From Ascidia mentula (Eukaryota > Chordata > Ascidiacea > Phlebobranchia > Ascidiidae): a stretch of 64,000 bases of DNA. The translations under genes were made by a program, and so were the position numbers. The stretch lies in NCBI GenBank assembly GCA_947561715.1, contig OX387200.1, positions 15,006,501 through 15,070,500 of the forward strand. Reading direction: 5' to 3'. Positions 49,401-62,067 of the stretch are shown in pieces. Within the stretch, counting starts at the first letter, position 1, and each line of letters starts with the position of its first letter. Under the pieces are notes generated by a model. The model did not search any database, was not told the origin of the DNA, and saw only the letters and a program-made list of their open reading frames with translations.

Positions 49401-52400
49401 AAATTGTGACAGTCATTTGATCTAAAAATATTAGGCATAAACAAACATAACTTGTTGCTGATTGCATTATACCAGTTTTTTGCCCAGGGCTATAAACCAA
49501 ACACAAAAGGTAACTCCCTTACTGGTATTTTAAGAGCACCCATAAATCCAATTGCTTCACTTTTTGAAACGTTGTTTAAATTATCAAGTGATACATTCAG
49601 GTTGCTATCTTCACTCGTAATACTGTGGTATTGCTGGTGGGACTTTGTTGCAACATCTGATGATGAACTGCTCGCTTCTGCTTCACTCTCCTACAGCAGC
49701 ACCAATACAAGCAATTTAGCAAACAAGCCAAGCTTACAAAACACCATCTTCACCCAGCAGCAAATATAGCAAAAGCCCATGCAGCAACAATTTGTTATTT
49801 TTTTGGCCACAGAAAAAATTAGTAATTCACTTTCCATGGAGTTTGCAGTATTGGATTTTATTGTTTAACTTCAGTTTTGTTTAACTTCATATTTTAATAT
49901 AATGACAGTTCTCAAGGAATGATCCTTTCCAAAAGGCTTATGTTATTCTAGCATGTCTAACTAAAGGAATTAAAAATACTCAACAAATCATTTTTAACCC
50001 AACAACATAATCATTTTGGTGAGTGGAACTACAGTGGATAGAAGTGTCACAGCCAAAGAATTTTTGCAGCAAGCTCTATAGTGCAATGTGTGCTAGTTTG
50101 AAGTGGACGTGGCTCTGGTAGTGGTATCTGCCACCAACTCAAACCTGTGATGACGTTTTTTGGTCCAATTCTATACCAACCTCAAGATTAGGTATTGGAT
50201 GGTACTGTGCTTCGCAATGATCACATGAATCAATTCCTACATCTTCTGGGCCTTTAAAACAAAACAAAATCATCAAAGAAAGCCAATTGGTTTTGTTTTA
50301 AATTACTGTTAGAGTGTTTTAAACAGATTTATAAATACAATAATGATGGCTGCAATCAACATATTAGGACCTTTTTACTTACCATCTATAAGAACCAAAA
50401 AGGTTAGAATGCCCAGAGCGCCGATGATTATTCCAGGCACAACAAATGAGTATCCCCATGCCCAGCCAACATATGCTGAAGCAATTACTGAACCAAGAAT
50501 ATTTCCAAATGACGTGTGAGAATTCCACACACCCATTATAAAACCTCTCCTGCAAAAGTGTTTATTTGGTATTACATAGTTTTCAATTTGTGTGAATTTA
50601 GAGTCTTTTCTGTGAAACTGTTTCTTCACAACATAAGATAATTTTTAGTACAGACCTGCTTTTGCCAAACCAGTTTCCCACGCAGGTGACAACACCAGGC
50701 CATCCAGTGGTTTGGGCCAATCCATTTAACACCTGTGAAAAAACACTTAAAATTTCCACAAGCTAAAACTTAACATTAATTGATGTAGAACTCTATTGTT
50801 CACTGATTAAAGTATTTGGTGAGAAAGCCTAGGATAATGAACTACTGCAAAATATTTGGGGCATTACATCTTTGTTTACTTTGAGGCCAAATTACCAGTT
50901 CACATTCAGCACCATTTACTATTTAGGTATATTTTACTCATAACAAAAGACATTTTATCAAACATATACAGTAAACATGCAGTGTGAAAAAAGAAGTTAC
51001 AGAAAATTATTCATTGGCAAAGGAGGTAACTGTGACAGTTAGGTATATTATATAATATTTCTATGACATCACATACTTCTATGTAAAGGATATCTTATGA
51101 ATTGGTAATTCCTGTAACCAATAATATTAAATTTGTGTTCATGCAAGCTAAATTATTTTTTTAAATTCTTACCTGAGCAACAACATAAAAAGCAAATGAG
51201 TGAATTGAATAAAAGTAGCCCAAGCCAAACATTGCAGTGAAAAGACCACACAGTACCATACCAATGCTAAGAAAGTACCGCAAAGACACACGTTCTGCAA
51301 TCATTCCGCTGCAAAATGATTCTCGTTACATGCGAGTATACGTTTATGAAAATATTAACTATGTTAATACCTGAAATACATCCCAAAAGCATAAGTAATA
51401 AGAAATGCATAGTCCAAGTCCCCATACAACGATTTGTAATTATTTCTGTCTGCAAAGAGTGAAATTTATTGAATATGGAGGTAGTTTTTCAGATACGCAG
51501 CAACATACCAAAAGGGGCAAAATCACACCAAGTCCCATTTGTAGTATTTGTTTGCTTTATGTCTTCTGGTGTTGGCGCAAATGAAAGACTGAGGGAAGCG
51601 GAATGACTTCCCCACCAATGGTTGTAGTCCATTGGGTTTAATTTTGAACAATTTCTGTGAAGCTCACCCTGAAACACATGAACATGATGTTTAAATTATG
51701 TAACCCAGCAAAAAAATAGTCAATTGCAAACAAATAAATGTGCAACTTGGCTGGCTGAGAGAGAGTGTGATCTTGGATTTTAGAACTCTTGAAATATTGC
51801 ATTTCGAGCAATTGCTTAAACAGGATTGACTTTTGATATACAACTAGTTAGTGTAGTGGGTTTCACCTTTTTTGTACAGCAACCCATAAAATCAAATAAA
51901 GATAACCTTTAAAAAATTACTGCATGCCACAATGTGTCGTTTAAACAAAGACATGCAGTAAATTATCAACTCCTTGTGTCACCAAACACAGCAGTGTAAT
52001 GGTAGTTTACTGCACAAATGCCCATGGAATATTAAAACACAATGAAATGACCTTGAATTTAACCAAATAACCTTAACCACTTTTGTAAACATACAATGTA
52101 GAATGGGTATCATGCATGACAATCCACATGAACATTGTGAGTCACCAAGATGTTCGCAAACACTTGTTGCATCACAGACGGATAAAACCTAATTGTTGCA
52201 AATTATTCAATGCAAAAAATAGCAGATGAAAAATTTGCATAATTGGCATTTTGTTTTTATTTTGCGGGGGTTCATGACCCACAGGTTAAAATACTGATCT
52301 AGTGGGTTTATTGAAATGAACACATGCACAGTTATATTGGCAGTGTGACTATACCTTAACAATGCTCAGCGGCTTCCTGCTTATATGATAAGACATGTAG

Positions 52401-52617
52401 CAGAAAAACGTCAAGATCAACATCGAATACTTGTAGCTGAAAAACAAGTTTGAACAATTACCATGTGTAAAACTACTTGTGTAATTTTCCAAAAAAAGTT
52501 ACTGTAAGTCTTACAATACAGATATGCATAATACCAAACAGTTCAGTTTTAATACCTCCAGCTAAATTGGCAGCCACAAGAGCGGGCACATATCACACAT
52601 GGTGGTGGTCTCGCCAT
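46445..52617 (-). CDS. SLC37A2: SLC37-family sugar-phosphate/phosphate exchanger (A1/A2-like)
   Basis: Major-facilitator transporter of the SLC37 group, which exchanges glucose-6-phosphate for phosphate at the ER membrane. Sixteen exons give about 562 aa: 52556-52617, 52355-52436, 51509-51668, 51371-51449, 51173-51308, 50656-50732, 50383-50549, 50181-50251, 49523-49690, 49171-49261, 48561-48709, 48242-48377, 48122-48178, 47582-47679, 47447-47517, 46445-46529. Signs are TM1 followed by YHISRKPLSIVK, the SLC37A1/2-type luminal loop GELHRNCSKLNPMDYNHWWG, LNGLAQTTGWPGVVTCVGNW, GVWNSHTSFGNILGS, a polar middle loop rich in Ser (exon 9), GGIFGGIAAGLVSDKLGGR and IDGTGSIGAAIGPFLTG. The start follows a TTTGCAG acceptor by two bases. 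A1 versus A2 is not decided from the sequence; the symbol is provisional. Confidence 0.92.
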
Positions 52618-53177
52618 TTCTGCAAACAATATCTTAACCAATCCAAACGAAAACAAGCAGATATCGCTTCTTGGCAACAACTGCTTGCGGACACCGCAAC
52701 AAACAACTAAATTGCGTAAGTTTACAAAGACGTTGGCGACAACCAGTCATGCGTAACAGGAGGGTTTGTAACCGCACACATCGTTCACGCGTCAATCACG
52801 CACGAAAATGTAACTTGGCAGAGTCAAAGATTTCAGTACCAACTTTAAAGGGGCAACGAAACTCGGAAGTAAGCGCGAAGCTAACTTTTGCAGCCAAACT
52901 CAACAAACAAGAGCTGGTGCGCATGGACAATTTTAAAGCGTCATGGCCAAGGTGTCCAAGCATACATTGTGCTCTCTATTAGCCTATGTAAATTGCGCGA
53001 TCGATTAAATGAGCTTGACCCACATCAGCAGATATCGCGTATCACATATGATGACAGACACAGGCGTAGTTGATGTGGTAACCAAAGTTGGACAGGTAAA
53101 GTCCAGTTGTTTACGTGACCACCGTTTATTTGGGACGTCGGGATAATATTTTTGTATGTTATTACAAATTTCTAATG

Positions 53178-53414
53178 CAGTGTTTCCCAACCCCCAAAGA
53201 TTTTGCGGCACTTAATTAATGACAACAAACCAATGAGCGGCCGTCAAGAATGTTAATTTTTGGTGAGGGGGTTAATATCGCAATAAAAAATTTGTACCAT
53301 CGATATGTTAAATTACTGACAAATCGTAGGGTGAAAAGTTACCAGGGTTAATGTTAAAAAAACTTGCGACTACCCGAAAAGTTACAAATGACACCCAGGT
53401 TGGGATAACCACTG
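53178..53414. mobile_element. hAT-like non-autonomous element 1
   Basis: Begins CAGTGTTTCCCAACC and ends GGTTGGGATAACCACTG, a terminal inverted-repeat pair of the hAT type. Flanking 8-mers TTCTAATG and TTCTTAGG match at 6 of 8 positions. No transposase inside. Confidence 0.65.
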
Positions 53415-53855
53415 TTCTTAGGCATGCATAGGCCTTACGCCATTGCCAAATTTGGTGGATCAAATTTGTGTTGAATTCCACACAGGAATATTGTACCACT
53501 CGTTGCGTCATTTTTAACTGATGATAAAATTTATTAAAACCGTCACATAAAGGAATAATATTTGATGATTTGGATATAAGCAGGGTTGTCTTATAGCGTT
53601 CTTATTGGTAACATTTGTGATTGGGCGATTTTATTTTTATGCATTTTGAGCTTTTTTAAACCGCAAGCGTCCTTTACGTTCTAAATATTTTGCCTCGAAC
53701 TGTTTTTTTTTGCCAACATCATTTCTTTTCTATCCTCACATCGCAACCAAAAAGAGTCATCATGTTATAAATGAAGGTAAATCGTATTTCTTTCTAGTCG
53801 TCCGTATTTTTTTGTTCAACGTCGATGGGAGGCGTTGTGCGCGTCTACATAAGCC

Positions 53856-54174
53856 AGTGTTTCCCAACCGGTGGTACGCGAGCACCTTTCTGTAATATGC
53901 GGACATAGTTCGAATTTAAAATGTTTGTTATTTTATCTCCTAGGTCAGTGCTTCCCAACGTTTTTCAGTTCGTGACGCACTTTTAATGCAAGTTTTATTG
54001 TGCGACCCACAATGAGATATGACCAAACGTGATCTAATAGAAAACTGTAACATTTAGAAATGCTTCGCGACCCACTGCCCTAGGTTACTTTGTATAACAC
54101 ACAACCAAGTGGTACGCGTTAAAATTGTTTTACCTCCAAGTGGTACGCACACACAAAAATGTTGGGAATCACCG
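53856..54174. mobile_element. hAT-like non-autonomous element 2 (outer, interrupted)
   Basis: Left end CAGTGTTTCCCAACCGGTGG and right end GTTGGGAATCACCG face each other, and GTGGTACGC motifs recur near both ends. Flanking 8-mers ACATAAGC and ATAAAAGC match at 6 of 8. It is split by the insertion at 53946-54077. Confidence 0.65.
53946..54077. mobile_element. hAT-like element 3, nested inside element 2
   Basis: 132 bases from CAGTGCTTCCCAACG to GCGACCCACTG, flanked by an 8-base duplication TCCTAGGT / CCCTAGGT (7 of 8). Being inside element 2, it inserted later. Confidence 0.72.
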
Positions 54175-54693
54175 ATAAAAGCTTTCTGGGTCCAACACTA
54201 TTCGTATTATAACCGCGGCTTTAACTTGGCAGTAAATCTCCTCGTTTCAATTTTCTTACAAACACCAAATAATATTGCTAGTAGTTTTGCGCCTCTTACC
54301 CAAACGCGGCTGAAATTACTCTGCGAAATCGCTTTGTACAAATTAATATACAGCTAAATGTCTGAGCACATCCTGTCCTAGTTAAACACATCCTCACAAA
54401 ACACCACGAACGAGACATTTCTGTCAAGTGTTTAAACGAAAACAGCATTTTGTTGTCAAAACAAAATCGGCGTATAGCGCCGTGCTGAATTGCATAAATA
54501 CCGGAATGTAAAAAAACGACCCCGTTAACTTCACTACGTAACAATTGCCGTTGACGCTTATAAAAATTTGCAACAACTCAGGGTTGGTGTAGTTCAGAAG
54601 CCCGAACACGGGTACGGTCGCACTGAAGCTTCGGGAATTGGACTATAATGATGTAATATGCTGGACAGCGGCAAAGACTCCAGTGGTTTTTCA

Positions 54694-56955
54694 TCAACCC
54701 AAAACCGCACCCAGGCCGACGGCAACTTTGTCCTTTTTAATGTTATAAGTCCCAGTCATGTTTAGTGTTATAGGTAGCGGGACTAATTTCTTTTCCAAAC
54801 AGCTGCCGATCGTCCAATCGGATGTGAGCATTCCTGTTCAAATAAATACTGCCTATTGAATGTGATATACGACATATGACTTAACGATACACGTACCCCG
54901 ATACAGCAAATTCATTTTTGGCAAATCAAACTGATATGCCAGCGATGTAACACTTTCCATAGTTTTTAGGGATGCCTCCAGTTCCACGCCAACCTGTACG
55001 TTTTCGTTGGCCTTGCGGAAAAAACTTCCGTGGATGCCACCCATGCCAAACGTGCCAGCCAATTGCCAGTCTTTAGCTGAAATTGCAGGGCACATAAGAT
55101 GATAATAAAAAAAGTTTTTTTTGCAAAGTTCTTACTTTGGTAGCGACCCGCGAAAGTAACCATGGCCTGTTGGCGTCCAGCTCCCCGCTGGTATAGAAGT
55201 TCAGATCCAATTGAAAGCCTGGGTGTTATGGCTTGAAGGTAGTGGAGAATTACCATACCTGCATAAAAACATTGCAAAAATCTAATGGTTTTTAAATGGA
55301 ATATGGCAACGGACATTACTGCTTCACTACTGCTTTAGCTTTTACCATTATAGGCAAATGCAAGTTTACTGAAACATTTATAACACTAAACTTTGACAAA
55401 TAATTTGAAAAAAAATATCAATGCCTTACCTGTCCCATTTAATATGTCAGGGTCTGCAGTGACAACAGATATAGTTGAATCTTTCAAAAATACGTCTGTA
55501 CCAACTTGAATGGATTGAAACTTTGGACCAACCATCTAAAAGATAGTTGCAATAAAATTAACACTTTCGCTACGAACCCCAATTCAGGGTGAATTACCCA
55601 TTGGTGTCGGTCATTTTCAGGTTTTTGAAAAATATTTTGTTGGTCATTAAACAAAGATACTTTAATGCGAGAAGTTTGGACAATGGTTGTGCGATGCGAA
55701 AACAAGTCAGAGCACCAACTAATAAAGAGAAATGCTTCAATGAATACTAGAAAATGCTGCCGTAAAGTTGCCACAAACTTTCAGATGATTGGCCAATTAA
55801 TCTGTTTATACTTTAGGCTTGAAACAGACCTACCAGAACCATGTGTACTATTATGGGCAGAACTGCAAAGGCGGATGTAAAAAGACACTGAATTGTACAT
55901 GTACGTTGCATGACACAATAGGCCAAACGTAAATATTCATGGTTTGGCAATGAAAGTGCCAAGAAAAATATTCAATGAAAGACAAAGAAACTTGCCTGTC
56001 CAATGCACTTTAACCTGATGCGTTGTGTAAGTTGATGGATAAACTGTGCCTGAAGATTTCCTTCATTAGACATTTCTCCAATCATAACTGGATATGCCTG
56101 TGCACAAACCAGCAAAAATTATAAAGTAGCAAACAAATATGCTTTTGTGTGAACAATGATTCCAATTCCAAGTCAATATTTTTAAATAGTGCCAATAAAC
56201 AACTTGCGAACTGTAACACTCCTGACGTTTTGCTTTTTTTTTTATGAAACCGGAATTACACGATGGGATTTTCAGAACTAATGGGCCTTCAGTTATATAC
56301 ATAGCAATTTTTGATTAATAGTTTGATTAAACCATGCTTATTTAGCCTACCTCTGATGGAGAAGGTTGGTTTGATCCAACAAAAGTGGATCCAAACTTGT
56401 AACTTGATTTTTCATTGTTCAGATGAACAGTGTGTTGTACCTATCAAGTTTGTCTATTATATATGAGTTAAACCACAACACAAAATAGTTTCTTGTACCT
56501 GAAAGTGCGAGCTTAGTCCCTTGTTCACCATAAAGCGTAGACCCTCATAGGGCTGCAATGCCAAATCTAAAACAAAAAAATTACATGACTGCAGAGGGGA
56601 AATATTTTGAATTGACCTTTAATTACCTTTACACGGTTTGTGTAACTCTTCAAAGGTACCAAGTGTCGGTTTGTCATCCGCAGGTGCAGCATCCACTGGT
56701 GTTGAAGTAGGCTCCACAGGAGCAGCCACTTTGGCAGGGGAAGGTTCTATGGGTGGTAATGCCACTGGCTCTGGGACTATACCCAACAAACGTAATTTTT
56801 TTGGCACGTCAGCAGGATTTTAAACTTAACTAATAATTGAATTCGGTTTCTTATATTTTAAATGTTTTGGTTTTTAGTTAAACAAGTTTTTTACCTTTTG
56901 CTGGTTCCTGTTGCGTACTTGACCATGGCCAAGATGCTGCATGGGCATTTCCCAT
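54694..56955 (-). CDS. TOMM40: TOM40, mitochondrial outer-membrane import channel
   Basis: Beta-barrel pore of the TOM complex, through which nuclear-encoded precursors enter mitochondria. Nine exons give about 339 aa (human 361): 56895-56955, 56627-56776, 56499-56566, 56351-56440, 55996-56097, 55430-55535, 55136-55258, 54897-55076, 54694-54833. It starts MGNAHAASWPW, has a Pro/Ala-rich leader, then GTFEELHKPCK, MVNKGLSSHFQV, SYKFGSTFVGSNQPSPSE, DILNGTGMVILHYLQAITP and GGIHGSFFRKANENVQVGVE, closing with KKDKVAVGLGAVLG. Exon 2 begins at 56776 after a TATAG acceptor; a longer open reading upstream of it is stopped by TAA. The intron after 55996 uses a GC donor (ACAG/GCAAG). The start codon follows a CTACTAG acceptor by two bases. 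Complete. Confidence 0.96.
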
Positions 56956-57738
56956 TTCTAGTAGATCAAATTCAAACGGCTCTGTGCCACAAATTGACGG
57001 CCACGATTTCCCTACCGAAACTTACAAAAATGATTATTACATAGCTGGAAATAAAATTAACATGTAACAGCTTCCAAAAATTAACTTCTTTAATGCGACA
57101 TATTACTAAAAAGTAAAAGATTGAAACACAAATTTTTCGAAAAGTTTGTGCCTAAATGTATGCTTTGCTGCACATATGCACAAAATTACATTGCCAGTAT
57201 GGTTATATTATGTTTTAAATTATACCTTTCGTGCATGTCGCAGGATGTCTCACTATAAAAATATCTTGCATGATAATTCATAGCAATTGCTACATATAAA
57301 TGTTTGAGATTTTGGAGAGCAATGTTTGTGATATTTTTGTTACAAACAAAATATTTTTCAAACTAAGTCTACCTTGTAATTTCGTTCACGTGGGCATGAA
57401 GGTGATACGTGCTAAAGTTGTACATTTTTTTTATCATGGGGTAAAACAATTCAGTAAAAGAAAAACAAATAATCCACGATGCATATGATAGTTGACAACT
57501 GCTTGAACTACCACATTTATTGAACGAAAATATAAAGAAACTCTCTTCACTAAATGTGCGTTTTGTATTTTTTGCTCTCTATTTGTTTACTTTTAAACGT
57601 ATTGTATCCCTGGTCTGTTTAGAACTTAAACTATAACTTCGGTCCTTTTCATCTAAATGGAAAGGAAAATTTAAACAATTTCTTGATATCTTGCAACCTT
57701 CACCACAATGTTACTCCGTTGGCGATGATGTACTGCAG

Positions 57739-57959
57739 CAGTGATGCTAAACCTGTGTACACGCGAACGATAGTGGCTAGATATGCGCACATTTAACAAG
57801 TCCAAGTTTTTGCATTAAATTGTGTTTTTCGGTGATTGTTGTACGTGTTTTGGTGTATCGTTACGTTTTATACTTCGGCTAGGAACCAGATAGGTGGTCC
57901 GCAATAACACTAAAAAAACATTAGGTGTTACGTGATTACAAAAACGTTGAGAACCACTG
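57739..57959. mobile_element. Possible hAT-like element
   Basis: Left end CAGTGATGCTAAACC and right end CGTTGAGAACCACTG resemble hAT termini, and an internal GTGGTCCGC resembles the GTGGTACGC of the 53.9-kb element. I could not find a matching 8-base duplication, so the ends are uncertain. Confidence 0.4.
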
Positions 57960-58719
57960 CACAAAAGGCTAGGCTACAGATCGAAGGACCGAAGAATGTC
58001 AACCGGGATCTCTGAATATTATCTTTGCTTTGTAACTGGAGGGCCTTCATCTCATATGATGTCAAAAAGGTCGTATCGGCACATTTTTTTCAAGAACCTG
58101 TTCGGCCTTAAAACCGTCTCTTGCAGCAAACTTTTGTACGTTGGTTTTTTGTAACGATAAACCTTTAATTACAACGCAAAGAATACGACAAATGATGTTC
58201 AACTAAAGCAATTTCATCTTGAACGTTTGCAAAGCAATAGGCCACCAATCGTATTTGCATTTTGCAAGTTCACGCTAACAAACTTCTTTTACTTTGTAAT
58301 CGGGTGGTTCCATGTCCATTTGTGATATAACACTTATTTTACTTGAGTCCGACAATTTACGATCCAAACGCATTGCTTGTTTTCTCGTCGAGCGTTCCCC
58401 GAATATTTTGTACACTTTCGTTTCCATGGGAACCTTTTGCTGCAAGACGTCTGGTTTGGCGGCAGTGCGAGCAAGACGCTACAACAGTGGCAAGAAAAGA
58501 AAGTTTGCGTAATGTTTCTTTATATAGCCAACACACCGGATCATGTCATTTATCAATATGATTGGAATACATTATAGCACCAGTTATATTTGGAAATATC
58601 TTACTTGGTTATAGAGCATTTGACGAAATGCATAAATATGTTAAACTTTTAGCCAAGTATTTCCTTTGCTCATGACATGTATAATTTCATTGTAAATTAT
58701 TTGCCGCGTTTTGCTTATC

Positions 58720-61700
58720 TTAAAAATAATCCACCTGTTCGTCGATGAGCTGAGCTAAACTTCGGGTCTTGGGATAAACGGTTTCCAAATGAGGATTTCT
58801 AATTCTCTTCATTTCTTTGATCTTGTCCAGGCGCCTGCGTCGTTCGTTGGCCCGATCGCGCTTTTTCTTCAGCTTCATTTCAAGCTCGGCCATAAATGGG
58901 ACGAAAGTGAGGTCGGCGTCTGGTGAAAGCGCGACATCCTCTGGGACCCTCGGATTGATGATCACATTTTCGGGCAAACTTGTGTCTCTGTGCGCGAATG
59001 CCGCAGCCGTGTTTGGGTGCTAAAAACGTTACAATCTCTTGTGAGTAATATTGCTCAGAACAAAATTTAGTGCAGTCGACAAGTAATACAATACATTTGA
59101 ACATTTTTTTACAGACACTGAAGAGGATTTATAGTGAAATATATTTGTCTTAAATGAAAGCAAATAGATTTTAACGCATAAAACATATTTTCCAATAATG
59201 TCGTTTTGTGGTGTATGAATCTTGCAAAATACTTACTGTGGGCAGACTTCGATACAAGAAATCTCTTTCAAGAAGTTGGATGTTTTCTTGGGCGATTTGC
59301 TGATGAAAGAGCTTCAACTGCTTATGAAGTAAGTGCTTTTCGTCTTCCCGTGGTGTCCAGTTGCTGATAGGGAAGGGAAACATGTTGGGTTCTTCAACCT
59401 TTTCAGGTTTGGTTCGGACGTGTTTGAGCGATTTGGTCCGCCTGGTTCTGGAAATAATGTTTGCAAAGGTAATTAAAATCGCATGACTTGGCACCCAAAT
59501 ATTGTCAGAATGTTCATAATTAAAGTATGCGTCAAATTTATTTATTTCTAAGTGTAGTAACTACTATCAGCTCTTCAACGGCCCATTTCTCTAAACTTAA
59601 TGATGTTGAATCAAGTCCAGCATTCAAAACACATAAAAACGCAAGCAATGACCCCCCGCAACCCACCTTCTCGTAGTCACCATTCGAGTTGCAATATCTG
59701 CCGAATGCTTGTGCTGAAACATTGCCAACGTCTTGGACGTTGGTTGCTGGGGGCGTTCGTCGAACTTTGGCGCCACTTGGTGGACAGGCGACTCGTCGCG
59801 ACTCTCTCTGTTGTTGCCACCAATTTTCTTGTAAGTGTAATGACCAGATGAGTTGGGGTCGAAACTTTCGCCATATAAGCCAAGAATTATCCGCTTGATG
59901 TCGCCTTTCAACGGTCTTGTAAAGACTTCGCCTTCGTTCTGGAAAAGTATTTGCTTTATAATTAGCGTCAAGAAAACGAGGCATTAAATTCAGCTTTAGA
60001 ATTTATTTTTACTTTGTTTTTAGCTGTGCATCTTGTTTAAACTTTTTGTGCAAAGCAGTAAAAGATAGTGTGAGGGGCTTTCTATTTTCACGTGATGACA
60101 GAGCGGTATATATTTGCGCACTATAGTTTCTCTTCTGTTGTAACAAAAGGCCCCTCGTGTGGCAAACAATGGCTTTGGGAGTTACTTAAACAAGCCCTAT
60201 CTATTCTATGGCCACGGTGAAGGATAGAACAAATAGGGTTACCCTTTGAGCCATGCTCTTCCCTAGGATTGGCAGCTTTACTTTAACTGGTTCAGGCGAA
60301 TCGATGACTGATGGAGAGCACGATTCTTTAGGGTGAGGAAACCTTGGTAAGTCTAAAAGTAAATATAGACTCCAGTTTACACCAGGAAGATTAATTTGCT
60401 ATTTTGTGTTTCAATTTATAACTTGCACTATAAAGAACTGGTTTTAAGTTTTATGCTTTAGGGCACATTAGTTCAATTACATAGCCACTTACATTATACA
60501 ACAGAAAGTTCATTATAGGTAATAGTTTGGATTACGTATGTACCCGCAAATATTATGCGTGTGGCATGATTTTAACCCCGAAAAACTAACATGCCGTGGC
60601 GTTGACTGAACGAGCGGCTAATTGCATACCTGGCAACCTATGAGACAACCTTCCCCGACTACTCGACTCCTGTCCAAGTTTTGCAGGAACGTTGGTCGCT
60701 TGCTGGTTGCCGTAACTTGTTTTAGTAATAACAACTTTCATTTCCGATTGCGTGTCATTGTCGTCGCTGTTTTGCGTTGGCACTCGTACTTTTTCAGAGT
60801 ATGTATAATGCACTACATCCGTAGTTTGGGATTGGCTTTCCAAATCCATTTTGTCGTTGTGAGCCGCTGTAATCAAGATTCTGTTTAAAACTGTTATATA
60901 CTTGCACTCGTCATATATAAGTTTGTTTTTCTAAATTATAAGTTTGTTTTTCCAAACGGATAATAGTAGTTGCTTTTTAATTATCAAATAAAGTTATAAC
61001 AAAGTAACCTGCAAGTTCGGATTCCAGGATTGACCTCAAACGTTTCTGCTTTCCCTTCACTGGCGTCAGCATCTTTGACGCGACGCCCAGTTTTGCGTTG
61101 GTGTCGTTTAACTCGCAAACACGCCGCATGATTTGTCTCACCGAGTCAGCATTGTGATACCAATTCCGTGGGTTTGTTACATCGCTTGCCAACTTAACGT
61201 CCACAGGTAGCTCCTTCCGCGTTCTCAGTTCTATCAGTGCTCGTCGTAATACGTCTTTTTCGTCGTGAGTCTCCTGCTGTCGCGGTTTTTCGAAGTCTCC
61301 ACGCGGCTTAGTTTGAAAACCTGCTGGTCTGAAAAAAAAAAGAAAAAGCGAAACAAAATTATTAAAAGGCGAATTTCTGCCCATGCAAAGGATTTATTAT
61401 ACCTGCCCGACTTATACCCGGCGGAAAGCATCGCAGTCTTTATTTTTTTAACGCGTCCACCTGCCAAGTGTTGTACACTGAACTAATCTACGTTTTTTCG
61501 TAGAGTTACATTCTTCTGTCTCACAACCGAAAGCTATACAAGCTGTCACAAAATTGATACAAAAGCTGGACGTGTCACAACAGATTAAATCATATATACA
61601 TGCTTATTGTATCGCCCTGCCCACTAACAATGTACACCAATTAATTTCTCGACATCTTGTCAGCCTATTGTCGTGGGCTGTACGGGAAACACAAAAAAGG

Positions 61701-62067
61701 TTGGCGTTACAAGACTGACCACGTGACGCGGACTGCGGAAAACAATGGTCTGAAATTTCATACCTTTCATTGTGGCTTTTAAAAGTTCGAACTGAATTAG
61801 ATTAGCCTCCGTATGCACGCGTTTATTACACAGACAAAAACATAACAAACTACATAGTTACCTTTTCTTTTCGTATGCACTCTTTCCCGACTTCTCTGCA
61901 TCAGCACGGCGAGCGGAAAATATGTCCCCTATGGGTGTTAGTTCCTGTAGCAAGTACCAGTCGTTGATATTAAAAGGGGCTGAGCTTGCTTAAGGCCGCA
62001 CAAACAGCGCCGTTTTAAGTTCATTGCAAACACTCACCCAGATCCAGCAACTACTGTGCGACCGCAT
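58720..62067 (-). CDS. Unrecognised basic coiled-coil protein, about 545 aa
   Basis: I do not recognise the family. Nine exons with consistent phases: 62038-62067, 61862-61944, 61403-61477, 61009-61328, 60630-60866, 60243-60352, 59667-59938, 59237-59447, 58720-59019. The chosen start is MRSHSSCWIW at 62067, the least certain part. The protein has no signal peptide or membrane helix. The N-terminal third is Lys/Arg-rich (AEKSGKSAYEKKR, GRVKKIKTAM), with one structured-looking segment (NWYHNADSVRQIMRRVCELN). The middle is polar and probably disordered. Later come KGDIKRIILGLYGESFDP, a helical KQLKLFHQQIAQENIQLLE and a strongly charged coiled coil (KLKKKRDRANERRRRLDKIK) near the end, SLAQLIDEQVDYF. 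Divergent with BBS2 at about 1 kb; a ciliary or centrosomal role would be a guess. Confidence 0.8.

Noticed and set aside
55811..55872. Extra TOMM40 exon between 55535 and 55996
   Set aside because: Has splice-like ends but puts a stop in frame, and direct joining of 55996 to 55535 keeps phase and homology.
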